A DNA stretch of 64,000 nucleotides from CAHJXF01 sp038225855 (GCA_038225855.1 JBBRQU010000009.1:39019-103018), one strand, 5' to 3'; positions 52,390 through 62,200 are shown, counted from the first letter of the stretch. Notes: generated from the sequence alone by a model not told the origin. Made by a program: numbers and translations.

Positions 52390-53721
52390 TTACTCATGCA
52401 CGAAGACCGCGATCGATTCGACATGCGAGGTCTGCGGAAACATGTTGACGATGCCCGCGTCGCGCAGCGTGTATTTCCCCTCATGCACCAGAACGGCGGC
52501 GTCGCGCGCGAGCGTCGACGGATTGCACGAGACATAGACGAGGCGCCGCGGAGCGCCCTCGCCGATTGCGACGAGCGCCTGGACCACCGCGATGGCGCCT
52601 TCGCGCGGCGGATCGATCAGCATCTTGTCGAAGGGACCCAGCTTCTCGAAGAACGCAGCGCCGACCTCGAAGAGATCGGCCGCGACGAAGCTCGTCTTCG
52701 ATTCGAGACCATGGGCCCGCGCGTTCGCCGCGGCGCGCTCGATCATGGCATTGCTGCCTTCGACGCCGACGACCTCGCGCGCCTGCCTCGCGATCGGCAG
52801 AGAGAAATTGCCGAGGCCGCAAAACAGATCGGCGACGCGCTCGCGCGCCTCGACTTCAAGCAGGCGCAGCGCGCGCCCCACGAGCACGCGATTGATCGCC
52901 GGATTGACCTGCGTGAAGTCGGTGGGTCGAAACGACAGGCGAACGTCGAATTCGGGCAGCGCATAGTGGAGCTCGGGAGACGCATCGGCGGCCAGCGGCC
53001 GAATCGAGTCCGGACCCTTGGGTTGCAGCCAGAAGACAATCTCGTGCTCGCTCGCAAACGCGGCGAGCTTCTGTTCGTCGTCGCGCGACAAAGGCTCGAG
53101 GATGCGCAACACGAGTATCGTCTCCAGCTCTCGCGCCGACGACGACTCGCCGATCGCAAGCTCGATTTGCGGCAACCGTCTTGCGATCGACAGCGAAGCC
53201 ACCAGCCCGCGCAACGGCACCAGCATCGCCGACACATGCGCGGGCAGCACGTGGCACTCGCGCATGTCGGCGACGAAGCTGCTGCGCTTCTCGTGAAAGC
53301 CGACCAGCACGCCGCCCTTCTTTTCGACATATCGCACCGAGAGACGCGCGCGAAATCGATAGCGCCAGGCCGGACCGTGGATTGGCGCCAGCATCGTCTG
53401 CGCGCGCAGGCGGCCGACATGCCAGAGGTTGTCTTCGAGCACGCGCTGCTTGACCGCGACCTGTGTCGCCCCATCGAGATGCTGCATCGAGCAGCCCCCG
53501 CACACGCCGAAATGCGGGCAGCGGGGCGTCACTCGCGAAGCACTCTCGCTGAGAACCTCGACGACCTCCGCAATTTCGTAACTGGCCTTCTTGCGCCGAC
53601 TCGTGTAGCTGACGCGCTCCCCCGCGAGCGCGCCCTCGACGAAGATCACCTTGCCATCGGCGCGTCCGATGCCGCGACCTTCCTGATCGAGCGACTCGAT
53701 CGTGAGGACCGCTTCAGTCAT
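52390..53721 (-). CDS. rlmD: 23S rRNA (uracil(1939)-C5)-methyltransferase
   Basis: 443 residues. TRAM domain (about 1-60), then an iron-sulfur site with Cys in PRCPHFGVCGGCSMQH and RECHVLP, and a C-terminal methyltransferase domain: DLFCGLGNFSLPIA (SAM), IDPPREGA, and the catalytic Cys in YVSCNPSTLARD. Methylates U1939 of 23S rRNA. Starts 15 bases after the exonuclease gene on the same strand. Confidence 0.96.
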   Translation of the reverse strand: MTEAVLTIESLDQEGRGIGRADGKVIFVEGALAGERVSYTSRRKKASYEIAEVVEVLSESASRVTPRCPHFGVCGGCSMQHLDGATQVAVKQRVLEDNLWHVGRLRAQTMLAPIHGPAWRYRFRARLSVRYVEKKGGVLVGFHEKRSSFVADMRECHVLPAHVSAMLVPLRGLVASLSIARRLPQIELAIGESSSARELETILVLRILEPLSRDDEQKLAAFASEHEIVFWLQPKGPDSIRPLAADASPELHYALPEFDVRLSFRPTDFTQVNPAINRVLVGRALRLLEVEARERVADLFCGLGNFSLPIARQAREVVGVEGSNAMIERAAANARAHGLESKTSFVAADLFEVGAAFFEKLGPFDKMLIDPPREGAIAVVQALVAIGEGAPRRLVYVSCNPSTLARDAAVLVHEGKYTLRDAGIVNMFPQTSHVESIAVFVHE

Positions 53722-53736
53722 GCAGCTTGTGGCGCT

Positions 53737-54522
53737 TCAAACTCCGGCGTCCTTCCATGCGGCCAGATACTCGCGCCAGTGGTCCGTCGGCAACGAGGCG
53801 AGCAAGGCCTTGGCCAGCGCGACCTCGGCTTCGAATGCCGCCGAGCTGAACACGCCGCGCATCAACTGAAAGCGGCAATAGATCAGCCAGGTGTTCATCA
53901 CGTCGGTCTCGCAATAGTTGCGGATCTCTTCGAGCCGACCCTCGCTGTACGCCTGCCACACCTGGCTGCCATCCATGCCGAGCTTGCCGGGAAATCCGCA
54001 CAGCTTCGCGAGGTCGTCCAGCGGCGCCGACGCACGCGGTTGATACATCGCGAGCAGGTCCATCAGATCGAGATGGCGCGTGTGATAGCGCCCGATGTAG
54101 TTGTTCCACTTGAAGTCACGGTCGTCGTCGCCCATGTCCCAATAGCGGCCGGCAGCGACGCCGTGCATCAGCGCGCGATAGTGCAGCACCGGCAGATCGA
54201 AGCCGCCGCCATTCCACGACACGAGTTGCGGCGTGTAGCGCTCGACGGTCTTGAAGAAATCGCCGATCAGTTTCGCTTCGCTGTCGGCAGTTTCGCCGAG
54301 CGAGCGCACGCGCAATCCATCGTCGTCGCGAAACACGCAGGAGATCGCGACGATGCGCTGCAGATGATGGGGAAGAAAGCCGCGTCCGGTAGCGGCTTCG
54401 CGCGCGGCAAACGCGCGCTCGGCCACTTCGACATCCGAAACGTCGGCGTCCCAACGATTGAGCTTTCGGATGCCGGCCACATCGGGCACGGTTTCGATGT
54501 CGAAGACCAGAACCGGAATCAT
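53737..54522 (-). CDS. 3'-5' exonuclease, PolB-like exo2 family
   Basis: 261 residues. DEDDy-type exonuclease: VFDIETVPD (Exo I, residues 6-14), SWNGGGFDLPVL (Exo II) and YCETDVMNTW (Exo III). The family is an isolated DNA polymerase B proofreading-like domain without the polymerase. It would act on DNA 3' ends in the cytoplasm; biological role unknown. It lies between rpoS and rlmD, 49 bases after rpoS, an order common in the group. Confidence 0.9.
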   Translation of the reverse strand: MIPVLVFDIETVPDVAGIRKLNRWDADVSDVEVAERAFAAREAATGRGFLPHHLQRIVAISCVFRDDDGLRVRSLGETADSEAKLIGDFFKTVERYTPQLVSWNGGGFDLPVLHYRALMHGVAAGRYWDMGDDDRDFKWNNYIGRYHTRHLDLMDLLAMYQPRASAPLDDLAKLCGFPGKLGMDGSQVWQAYSEGRLEEIRNYCETDVMNTWLIYCRFQLMRGVFSSAAFEAEVALAKALLASLPTDHWREYLAAWKDAGV

Positions 54523-54571
54523 GCGGCGCGCGCGCAGCGATTGCGCTTCGTCCAGCGCCTTGCCGCACGCT

Positions 54572-55624
54572 TCACAACAACGCGTCCTTCGCGACCCCGC
54601 GCAGCGACAGCGTACGCTTGAGTTTGAGCAGCGCTTCCTGCTGGATCTGGCGCACGCGCTCGCGCGTCAACGACAGTTCCAGCGCAAGATCGTCGAGCGT
54701 GCCGACATCGTTGTTGTTCAGTCCGAAGCGGCGCTCGATCACGTAGCGCTGCTTGTCCGACAGGCGTTCCATCCATTCGTGCACCAGGTGCTCGACCTCG
54801 TGATCGAGCGTCGACGACTCGGGCGTCGCGCTGGCATTGTCGGCGAGCGTATCGACCAGCGAGATGGTCGGATCGAACTCCATCGGCGCATCGAGCGAGG
54901 CGGTGTGTTCGGACAATGCGAGAACGTCGACGACTTCGTTACGCGTCTTGCCGGTCAGGTGCGCGATTTCTTCGTAAGTGACTTCGCGCGTCGTGTCATG
55001 ACCGTTGTGCGCACGCGCGGCCTGCTCGAGATGACGACGCGCGCGCAAGACCGAATTGAGTTCGCGCACGACGTGGACCGGCAGACGCACCGTGCGCGAC
55101 TGATCGATCACCGCGCGTTCGATAGCCTGACGTATCCACCACGTCGCATAGGTCGAGAAGCGAAAGCCGCGCGCCGGATCGAACTTGCTCAACGCGTGGA
55201 TCAGGCCGAGGTTGCCCTCTTCGATCAGGTCGAGCAGCGCGACGCCGCGATTGACGTAGTGCTTGGCGATCGAAACGACGAGGCGCAGGTTGTGTTCGAT
55301 CATCATCTGGCGCGCAGCGAAGTCGCCTGCGGCCGCGCGTGTCGAGACCGCAAACTCTTCGAGCTCGGTCAACAGCGGCTTCGCTCCGATCCGTTGCAGA
55401 TAGATTTGCGTGGCATCGGGTCCGAGCTCGGCGGCCCACTCCGGGCGCCGAGCGTTAACCTCCGCATCATCGTCGCGATGCGTCGCGCGCCCGTCGCCAT
55501 CGTGCGGGCGTTCATCGATCTCAGCGGCGCGCGCATTGCGATCGCTCGCGTCGAGTTCGACGTCCTCGCTTCGGGTCGAGGCGTGCGCCGAAGCGGATGA
55601 CCGCTTTTGTTTCGCGCTCGTCAT
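54572..55624 (-). CDS. rpoS: RNA polymerase sigma factor RpoS
   Basis: Stationary-phase/general stress sigma-S, 350 residues. Region 1.2 to 2 (DATQIYLQRIGAKPLLT to STYATWWIRQAIERAV) and region 4 with the HTH (GTLDDLALELSLTRERVRQIQQEALLKLKR) are intact. The first 60 residues are a Ser/Asp/Arg-rich tail longer than in E. coli. The ATG shares a base with the nlpD stop (TGATG). In enterics the main rpoS promoter is within nlpD; the gene order here allows the same. Confidence 0.96.
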   Translation of the reverse strand: MTSAKQKRSSASAHASTRSEDVELDASDRNARAAEIDERPHDGDGRATHRDDDAEVNARRPEWAAELGPDATQIYLQRIGAKPLLTELEEFAVSTRAAAGDFAARQMMIEHNLRLVVSIAKHYVNRGVALLDLIEEGNLGLIHALSKFDPARGFRFSTYATWWIRQAIERAVIDQSRTVRLPVHVVRELNSVLRARRHLEQAARAHNGHDTTREVTYEEIAHLTGKTRNEVVDVLALSEHTASLDAPMEFDPTISLVDTLADNASATPESSTLDHEVEHLVHEWMERLSDKQRYVIERRFGLNNNDVGTLDDLALELSLTRERVRQIQQEALLKLKRTLSLRGVAKDALL

Positions 55625-56601
55625 CAACGCTCCGGCAGGAACTTGAGCGGATCGACCGGCTTGCCGCCCTGTCGAATTTCGAAGTGCAGCTTGACCGAGT
55701 CCGCATCGGTGTTGCCCATCTCGGCGATCTTCTGACCCTTCGTCACGACCGCGTCTTCCTTCACGAGATTGCTCTTGTTGTGCGCATAAACCGAAAGCAA
55801 CTCGGCGCTGTGGCGCACGATCACGAAATTGCCGTAGCCGCGCACACGACTGCCCGAGAAGATCACCTTGCCGTCGGCCGCTGCGAGCACCGCGTCGCCC
55901 GACTTGCCGGCGACGTCGATGCCCTTGGTCTTGCCTTCGACAAACGTGTCGACGACCTTGCCGTTCGCGGGCCAGGTCCATGCGATGCGCGCGGCGGCAT
56001 CGGCAGGCTGCGGCTTCGCGGCCTCGCGTTCGACAACCACAGGAGACGGCGCGCTCGCATCGGGCCTGGAGGACTCCGCCAGCGTCGCATCCGAATAAGG
56101 CCGCTTCAATCCCAGTGGCCCAGTCTTCAATGGCGCATTGCTCGGCACCGCGCTCGGCGGCGACGCACTCGGCGCGCTCGACGGCGATTCCAACGGCCGC
56201 TGCTCGACACTCTCGTTGCCAACGGGTTGCGTGATCGCGACCGGCGCGTTGTCGCTGCCGGGCGCCGATGCGTTGGGCGGGGACACGCGCAATACCTGAT
56301 CGATCCGCAGACGCGGATCGGCGCCCAGGTTGTTCCAGGTGGCGAGTTCGGCCGGCGTGGTGTTGAAGCGCTTCGCGATGCTGAACACCGTGTCGTCGCG
56401 CTTGGCGGTATAGAGCTGCGTGCGTCCGTCGGGCGCCGTGGCGACCATGCCGGGAAGCGGCTTGACGGTACGCAGTTCGGTCGAGCGTTCGATCACCGGC
56501 GGCGGATTCAGACTGCGCGAAGCGCAGCCGGCGAACGTGCCTGCGACCACCAACGTCGAGGAGAAAAACGCAAGGGTGCGCATTGCATCGCGTGACATCA
56601 T
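55624..56601 (-). CDS. nlpD: NlpD-like LysM/M23 lipoprotein
   Basis: 325 residues: lipobox ending at Cys 26 (AGTFAGC), LysM peptidoglycan-binding domain (about 62-107, YTAKRDDTVFSIAKRFNTTPAELATWNNL), a Pro/Ser/Ala linker and a LytM/M23 domain (about 215-325). The M23 zinc site is degenerate (GIDVAGKSGDAV), as in E. coli NlpD, so it is an amidase activator, not a protease. ATG at 56601; a second ATG follows at 56598 and a TTG precedes at 56610. Confidence 0.93.
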   Translation of the reverse strand: MMSRDAMRTLAFFSSTLVVAGTFAGCASRSLNPPPVIERSTELRTVKPLPGMVATAPDGRTQLYTAKRDDTVFSIAKRFNTTPAELATWNNLGADPRLRIDQVLRVSPPNASAPGSDNAPVAITQPVGNESVEQRPLESPSSAPSASPPSAVPSNAPLKTGPLGLKRPYSDATLAESSRPDASAPSPVVVEREAAKPQPADAAARIAWTWPANGKVVDTFVEGKTKGIDVAGKSGDAVLAAADGKVIFSGSRVRGYGNFVIVRHSAELLSVYAHNKSNLVKEDAVVTKGQKIAEMGNTDADSVKLHFEIRQGGKPVDPLKFLPER

Positions 56602-56781
56602 GGGCTGCAAATCGTGAACGTCATGGCGAGCCGCAATGCACGCAAACCGGACACGCAGTCCCGGCGCGCTACTTGCACGTACACGGCAAGAGAAAATGGG
56701 CAGCGCAGTTTAGCGCACATCGACTGCGGCACGTCCCTGCGGCACGTCATCCAAGCCGCGGGCGATGCGCACGTCCAGAGA

Positions 56782-57735
56782 TCAGGCCAGCCCCGGAAGC
56801 AGCGGCACGAAACGCACTGCGTCGAGCAGCGTGGTCTCCCAATTCGCGCGACCCGTGCGCACGAACAGGCACAGCGTCTGCTCGCCGATGCGTCCACGTC
56901 CGACCGCGAGCGGCGCGAGCGCCCGACCGCCGATCTTCAGTTGATCGAGCAGCGCATCGGGCAAGGCGTCGCCCGCCGCCGCGATCAGCATCGCATCGAA
57001 GGGCGCGGCATCGGGCACTCCATCGAGTCCGTCGCCGTACACGAGCCGCAAATTGGGCACGCGCAACCCGCGCAGGTTGTCGCGTGCGCGTTCATGCAAG
57101 GCGCGTATGCGTTCGATCGAATAGACCTCGCCGAACACTTCGGCAAGCACCGCGGCCTGATAGCCGCAGCCGGTCCCGACTTCGAGCACACGCGCCACGC
57201 GCAGCGCCACCGGCAGGTCGGCGATCACGAGCTCGGTCATCCGCGCGACCACGTACGGCTGCGAGATGGTCTGCGCATGACCGATCGGCAACGCCGTGTC
57301 GTCGTAGGCCCGGCTCGCGAGACCCTCGTCGACGAAGCGATGGCGCGGCACGCGATCCATCGCGGCGAGCACGGCGGGATGACGGATGCCCGATGCGGCG
57401 AGGCGCTCGATCATCCGATGACGCATGCGCTCGGAGGTCAATGCGGGTTGAGCTCGCCCCATCCCCGCCGCTTGCGTGCGCTCGCGGCGCATCTTCTCCG
57501 CATAGGCGCGTTCATCGATGGGACTCGAAGAATATTTGCTCGCGGTGGACGATGACGCGGACGACAACGCGGACGACCCGGGCTGCCTTCGCATCGCCTG
57601 AACAGGTGCGGCAGTCCCCGACTTCGATGGCCTTGCGATTTTGGTCGCGATCGGTTTGCCAGGTCGCTTCGCCGTCGCGGGCGGCGTGCTTGCCATGGCG
57701 AACATCCAGCTCTTCTTCGGTGGACGCGTCGTCAT
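56782..57735 (-). CDS. pcm: protein-L-isoaspartate O-methyltransferase
   Basis: Repairs isoaspartyl residues using SAM. The catalytic part (about 95-317) shows RHRFVDEGLASRAYDDTALPIGHAQTISQPYVVARM and VLEVGTGCGYQAAVLAEVFGEVYSIERI. With ATG at 57735, which overlaps the surE stop (ATGA), the protein has an extra basic Ser/Ala/Pro/Lys-rich N-terminus of about 90 residues not found in E. coli Pcm (208). A 180-base spacer follows before nlpD. Confidence 0.93.
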   Translation of the reverse strand: MTTRPPKKSWMFAMASTPPATAKRPGKPIATKIARPSKSGTAAPVQAMRRQPGSSALSSASSSTASKYSSSPIDERAYAEKMRRERTQAAGMGRAQPALTSERMRHRMIERLAASGIRHPAVLAAMDRVPRHRFVDEGLASRAYDDTALPIGHAQTISQPYVVARMTELVIADLPVALRVARVLEVGTGCGYQAAVLAEVFGEVYSIERIRALHERARDNLRGLRVPNLRLVYGDGLDGVPDAAPFDAMLIAAAGDALPDALLDQLKIGGRALAPLAVGRGRIGEQTLCLFVRTGRANWETTLLDAVRFVPLLPGLA

Positions 57736-58490
57736 TTCACACCCCTAACCGGCGCGATCCAGCGCCTGACGTCTTCGAGTTGATCGGGGTGCGTGAGATC
57801 GATCTGCAGTGGCGTGATCGCGACGCATCCATTAGCAACTGCATGGAAATCGGTGCCGGGTCCGGCATCGCGCGCCGCGCCTGCAGCGCCGATCCAGTAG
57901 ATCGTCTCGCCTCGCGGGCTCTCCATCTTGTGCACCGGTTCCGAAGGGTGGCGCTTGCCCAGCCGGGCGACGACCACCGGCGCTTGATCGGCGCTCTCGA
58001 GGTTGGGAATGTTGACGTTGAGCAGAAACGGCCCCTGCGGATTGGCCGACATCACTTGCGACACGATGCGCTGCGCGACGCGCGCCGCGGCATCCAGATG
58101 CATCCAGTTCTTGTCGACCAGAGAGAACGCGAATGAAGGAATGCCGAACAGATAACCCTCCATCGCGGCAGCCACCGTCCCCGAGTAGATCGTGTCGTCG
58201 CCCATGTTGAGGCCGTTGTTGATCCCGGATACGACGACGTCGGGCCGATGCTCGAACAGGCCCGTCATTGCGATGTGCACGCAGTCGGTCGGCGTTCCAT
58301 TGACGTAGTGGACGCCGCCCTCGGTGCGCTGGACCGACAGCGGCCGATTGAGCGTCAGCGAATGCGAAGAGCCGCTCTGATTCTGCTCGGGCGCGACGAC
58401 GATCACTTCGCCGAGCGAGGCCATGGCTTTTGCGAGAGCCGTGATGCCCGGTGCGAAATAACCGTCGTCGTTGGAGACCAGAATGCGCAT
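57732..58490 (-). CDS. surE: 5'/3'-nucleotidase SurE
   Basis: Survival protein, a divalent-metal phosphatase on nucleoside monophosphates and short polyphosphates. 252 residues; ILVSNDDGYFAPGI (metal-binding Asp pair), SGSSHSLTL and VSGINNGLNMGDDTIYSGTVAAAMEG are intact. Two ATGs are adjacent (58493, 58490) behind a GGGGA box. First of the surE-pcm-nlpD-rpoS group; a terminator isolates it from the tRNA-Pro transcript. Confidence 0.97.
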   Translation of the reverse strand: MRILVSNDDGYFAPGITALAKAMASLGEVIVVAPEQNQSGSSHSLTLNRPLSVQRTEGGVHYVNGTPTDCVHIAMTGLFEHRPDVVVSGINNGLNMGDDTIYSGTVAAAMEGYLFGIPSFAFSLVDKNWMHLDAAARVAQRIVSQVMSANPQGPFLLNVNIPNLESADQAPVVVARLGKRHPSEPVHKMESPRGETIYWIGAAGAARDAGPGTDFHAVANGCVAITPLQIDLTHPDQLEDVRRWIAPVRGVK

Positions 58491-58501
58491 CATCGATCCC
58501 C

Positions 58502-58539
58502 GAAAAAATGGCCGCGCGTCGTTTCCGACCGCGGCCATT
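58502..58539 (-). terminator. terminator between tRNA-Pro and surE
   Basis: On the minus strand AATGGCCGC, a 15-base loop, GCGGCCATT, then TTTTCG. It begins about 15 bases after the tRNA 3' end and finishes about nine bases before the surE start. Confidence 0.8.
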
Positions 58540-58552
58540 GCGAGATATCGTT

Positions 58553-58631
<79 letters not shown>

Positions 58632-58661
58632 AAGCGTACGATTATATCAGCGCCCACCTGC

Positions 58662-59156
58662 TCACAACCTGAGCAATGCGACGATGTCGAGCAACTCACT
58701 GCGAACGCGCGCGAGCGACTCGGAAGATTCCGTGTGGATCGCGGGCTCTCCACGCGCCGATGAAATCCCGACATCATGCGAAGCGTGTCCCGTGCGCCAG
58801 ACCGCAGGTGACCCGTTGCGCCCATTGCTCGTGTCGGGCAGCGACGATTCGTGGTCTTGGTGTTTGCCATCGCCACCCGAGTCGAGACGCGCGTCGAGTC
58901 GATTGCGCGCGCCGTTGATCGTGAACCCCTGCTCGTAAAGCAGTTCGCGAATGCGGCGAATCAGGAGCACTTCGTGATGCTGGTAGTAGCGTCGATTGCC
59001 GCGGCGCTTGACCGGCTTCAATTGCGTGAACTCCTGTTCCCAGTAGCGCAGCACATGCGGTTTCACGCCGCACAGCTCGCTGACCTCGCCGATCGTGAAA
59101 TAGCGCTTTGCCGGTATCGGCGGCAACGGATGGTGATGAAGATCCGCTTTGAGCAC
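58662..59156 (-). CDS. MerR-family transcriptional regulator
   Basis: 164 residues. MerR-type winged-helix domain at about 16-85 (YFTIGEVSELCGVKPHVLRYWEQEFTQLKPVKRRGNRRYYQHHEVLLIRRIRELLYEQGFTINGARNRL), then a Ser/Gly/His-rich tail without metal-binding Cys pairs. Effector unknown. The start appears to be GTG at 59156; no ATG is available before the domain. It follows ihfA by 40 bases, the standard arrangement in beta- and gammaproteobacteria, between ihfA and tRNA-Pro. Confidence 0.9.
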   Translation of the reverse strand: MLKADLHHHPLPPIPAKRYFTIGEVSELCGVKPHVLRYWEQEFTQLKPVKRRGNRRYYQHHEVLLIRRIRELLYEQGFTINGARNRLDARLDSGGDGKHQDHESSLPDTSNGRNGSPAVWRTGHASHDVGISSARGEPAIHTESSESLARVRSELLDIVALLRL

Positions 59157-59196
59157 GAGAGGCTTCTATCGATGCGCTGACGCCGAGCGCTCGCGC

Positions 59197-59583
59197 TCAA
59201 GCAGCAGCGCGTGCGCTGGCCAGCTCGTTGGCCGGTTCGTCGGTCGCTTCGCCTTCGACGACGGCCTTCAACTTCTGGCTGGCGTGAAACGTGACCACGC
59301 GACGCGCCGTGATCGGAATGGCCTCGCCGGTCTTGGGATTGCGGCCGGGTCGCTGCGGCTTGTCGCGCAACTGGAAATTGCCGAAGCCCGACAGCTTGAC
59401 GCTGTCGCCGCGCTGAAGCGCGAAGCGGATTTCTTCGAAGAAGGTATCGACCATGTCCTTTGCTTCGCGCTTGTTGAGTCCGACGCGTTCGAACAGCAGT
59501 TCGGCAAGTTCGGCCTTGGTCAACGTGGCCGCAGCGGCGGCCGGACGACGCGCCTTGTCGAACGGAAATGTCGTGCGTTGCAT
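59197..59583 (-). CDS. ihfA: integration host factor subunit alpha
   Basis: HU-family DNA-bending protein, 128 residues: TLTKAELAELLFERVGLNKREAKDMVDTFFEEI dimerisation helices, GFGNFQLRDKPQRPGRNPKTGEAIPITARRVVTFHASQKLK forming the DNA-binding arm with the intercalating Pro. About 22 extra N-terminal and 20 C-terminal residues compared with E. coli. ATG at 59583 (MQRTTF) was chosen. Downstream of pheT as in most proteobacteria, here with a 139-base gap. Confidence 0.95.
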   Translation of the reverse strand: MQRTTFPFDKARRPAAAAATLTKAELAELLFERVGLNKREAKDMVDTFFEEIRFALQRGDSVKLSGFGNFQLRDKPQRPGRNPKTGEAIPITARRVVTFHASQKLKAVVEGEATDEPANELASARAAA

Positions 59584-59722
59584 GATGCGATGAATTCTCC
59601 GAGGTCCTTCAAAATCAACTCGTGCGACCGGCTGCATCGTGTGCTCGACGATGAGCAAAGTCTTCGATACTTTTTACGGCGCATGGGGTACGACGGTGGG
59701 CTTTGGTTTTGTGTCGAACGCT

Positions 59723-62200
59723 TCATTGCCGCAAACGCGCACCGACACTTTTGCCGAGAGCCGCGATCAAGCGTTGCATCGTGGCCTCGATTGCCGCCTC
59801 GTCGAGGGTCTGCCGAGTATCTTGCAACCAGAATCGGAACGCAAGACTCTTCTCTTTTTCATTCAAGCCCTTGCCGCGATATTCGTCGAACAACGCGAAG
59901 TCGCGAACGAGATCGTCACTGTCCTGCCTGGTGGCCTCGATCGCGGCAGCGACCTGGCCAGCCGGTATCGAAGCGTCGACCACGACAGCGAGATCGCGAA
60001 CCACCGTCGGGTAGCGCGAGATCGGTGCGACTTCGGGCAGGCTCGCCTGCATCAGGGCCTGCGCCTCGATCTCGACGACGATCGCCGCAGTCGGCAATTC
60101 GTAGTCCTGCAACCAGCGCGGATGCAATTCGCCGATCAAGCCAACGGCGCGTCCGCGACTGTCGATGCGCGCGCTGCGTCCCGGATGCAGCGCTGGATGC
60201 GCGGCCGAAACGAAAGAAGGCGCCGCATCGGGTCCGAGAGCCGCAAACAGCGACTCGACATCGGCCTTTACATCGAAGAAATCGACGGCACGCGCAGGCT
60301 GGCCCCATTGCTCTGGCCACACCGGACCCCAAGCGATGGCGCCGAACTGCAAGGGCTGCGCAATGCCCGCGACCGACAAGGGCCCATCGGCCACCGATGC
60401 GTCGCGCCGAAATACCTTCGCGATCTCGAACATGCGCACGCGTGTCGCCTTGCGATTCATGTTGAAACGCACATTGGCAACCAGGCCGCCGATCAAGGAC
60501 GAGCGCATCACCGCAAGCGGTGCGGCGATCGGATTGAGCACACGGACGGGATCGTCGTTGCCTGCGAAGTCGCGCTCCCACGCCGCCTCGACGAAGCTGT
60601 AGTTGAGCGTCTCGCGATAGCCGCGCGCGGCGATCGCGTCGGCCAGTGCATGAGCGCTGCGCGTCGCCTCGGGCTGGGCGTGCATGACGTGCCGAGCGAT
60701 CGGCAGATGCGCGGGAATGTTCTCGTAGCCGTGACCGCGCGCGACCTCTTCGATCAGATCTTCCTCGATCTCCAGGTCGAAGCGGTGCGAAGGCGGCGTG
60801 ACGAGGAATGCCTCTTCATCGTCTTTACCTTCACGCGTGAATGTAAAACCGAAGGCCGTGAAGATGCCCGCGATCTCGTCGGACGCCATCGGTACGCCGA
60901 TGACCTTCGCCGCGCGCGCGACGCGCATGCGCACCGGGGCTCGTCGCGGCAGATTGACGACGTGATCGCTGACGGGTCCAACGCGTGTTTCGTCGGATCC
61001 GCAGATGTCGAGTACGAGGCGCGTGATGCGCTCGATGTGTTCGACCGTGGTCGCATAGTCGACGCCGCGCTCGAAGCGATAAGCGGCGTCGGTCGAGAAG
61101 CCCAAACGACGCGCGCGGCCCTGGATCGCCTGCGGCCACCAGAACGCAGCCTCGATGTAGATGTCGGTGGTGTCCAGCGACACCGCGGTGGCGTCGCCTC
61201 CCATGATGCCGGCCATGCTCTCGATCGCGTGGTCGTCCGCGATCACGCCGACATCCGACGCGAGCGTGACGGTCTCGCCGCTCAACAGCTTCAACGTCTC
61301 GCCCTCTTCGGCCCAACGGACAGTGAGCCCGCCGTGGATCTTGTCGAGGTCGAAGACGTGCGTGGGGCGTCCCACTTCGAGCATCACATAGTTCGAGATG
61401 TCGACCAGCGCCGACACGCTGCGTTGACCGCTGCGCTCGAGTCGCGTCTTCATCCACGCGGGCGTTTCCGCGCGCGCGTTCACGCCGCGCAACACGCGGC
61501 CCGACCAGCGCCCGCACAGATCAGGCGCCGCGATCGACACGGCCAACGTCTCGGTCATGTTCGCCGGCACGGGCGCATACGAGGGCTCGCGCAAGGGCCT
61601 GCCCGACAGCGCCGCGACCTCGCGCGCCACGCCGAGCGCCGACAGGCAGTCGCCCTTGTTCGGCGTCAGCTTCAACGTGAAGACGTGATCGTCGAGATCG
61701 AGTACCTCGCGGACCGGCGCACCCACCGGTGCATCGTTCGACAGGATCAAGAGGCCTGCGTGATCGTCGGACAACTTCAGTTCGCGCGCCGAGCAGAGCA
61801 TGCCTTCGCTCGCCACGCCGCGCATGGTCGCGCGCTTGATCTCGAACGGCGCGTCGCCCTCTTTGGCCGGCGGTAGCGTCGCGCCGACCAGCGCGCAGGG
61901 GACCTTGATGCCGGGCGTGACGTTCGGTGCGCCGCAGACGATCGTCAGTACGCCTGCATTCGCGGCGCCGGCGTCCGCGTCCGCGTCAGTTGTCACGCGC
62001 ACCTTGCAGACCGTCAGGCGATCCGCATCGGGGTGCTTCGCGACCTCAAGCACCTCCCCCACCACGATGCCCGAGAAAGGCGGCGCGACCGGGCTCACGT
62101 CTTCGACTTCGAGTCCGCGCATCGTGAGCGCGTGCGCCAGTTGGTGGGTCGACAGATCGGGATCGACGAACGTGCGCAGCCAGGATTCGGAGAGTTGCAT
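59723..62200 (-). CDS. pheT: phenylalanyl-tRNA synthetase beta subunit
   Basis: 825 residues. N-terminal B1 and OB-fold tRNA-binding region (MQLSESWLRTFV; VGEVLEVAKHPDADRLTVCKV), B3/B4 editing domain, B5, the catalytic-like core and a C-terminal ferredoxin-like anticodon-binding domain (RYPTVVRDLAVVVDASIPAGQV). Assembles as alpha2beta2 with PheS. The ATG is reached from pheS through a three-codon micro-ORF overlapping both signals. Confidence 0.97.
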   Translation of the reverse strand: MQLSESWLRTFVDPDLSTHQLAHALTMRGLEVEDVSPVAPPFSGIVVGEVLEVAKHPDADRLTVCKVRVTTDADADAGAANAGVLTIVCGAPNVTPGIKVPCALVGATLPPAKEGDAPFEIKRATMRGVASEGMLCSARELKLSDDHAGLLILSNDAPVGAPVREVLDLDDHVFTLKLTPNKGDCLSALGVAREVAALSGRPLREPSYAPVPANMTETLAVSIAAPDLCGRWSGRVLRGVNARAETPAWMKTRLERSGQRSVSALVDISNYVMLEVGRPTHVFDLDKIHGGLTVRWAEEGETLKLLSGETVTLASDVGVIADDHAIESMAGIMGGDATAVSLDTTDIYIEAAFWWPQAIQGRARRLGFSTDAAYRFERGVDYATTVEHIERITRLVLDICGSDETRVGPVSDHVVNLPRRAPVRMRVARAAKVIGVPMASDEIAGIFTAFGFTFTREGKDDEEAFLVTPPSHRFDLEIEEDLIEEVARGHGYENIPAHLPIARHVMHAQPEATRSAHALADAIAARGYRETLNYSFVEAAWERDFAGNDDPVRVLNPIAAPLAVMRSSLIGGLVANVRFNMNRKATRVRMFEIAKVFRRDASVADGPLSVAGIAQPLQFGAIAWGPVWPEQWGQPARAVDFFDVKADVESLFAALGPDAAPSFVSAAHPALHPGRSARIDSRGRAVGLIGELHPRWLQDYELPTAAIVVEIEAQALMQASLPEVAPISRYPTVVRDLAVVVDASIPAGQVAAAIEATRQDSDDLVRDFALFDEYRGKGLNEKEKSLAFRFWLQDTRQTLDEAAIEATMQRLIAALGKSVGARLRQ

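Noticed and set aside
55624..56601. Loss of zinc ligands in the NlpD M23 domain as a mutation
   Set aside because: E. coli NlpD is equally degenerate; this is the normal amidase-activator state.
59639..61876. 745-codon open frame on the plus strand opposite pheT
   Set aside because: Antisense shadow of pheT; no recognisable domain or ribosome binding site.
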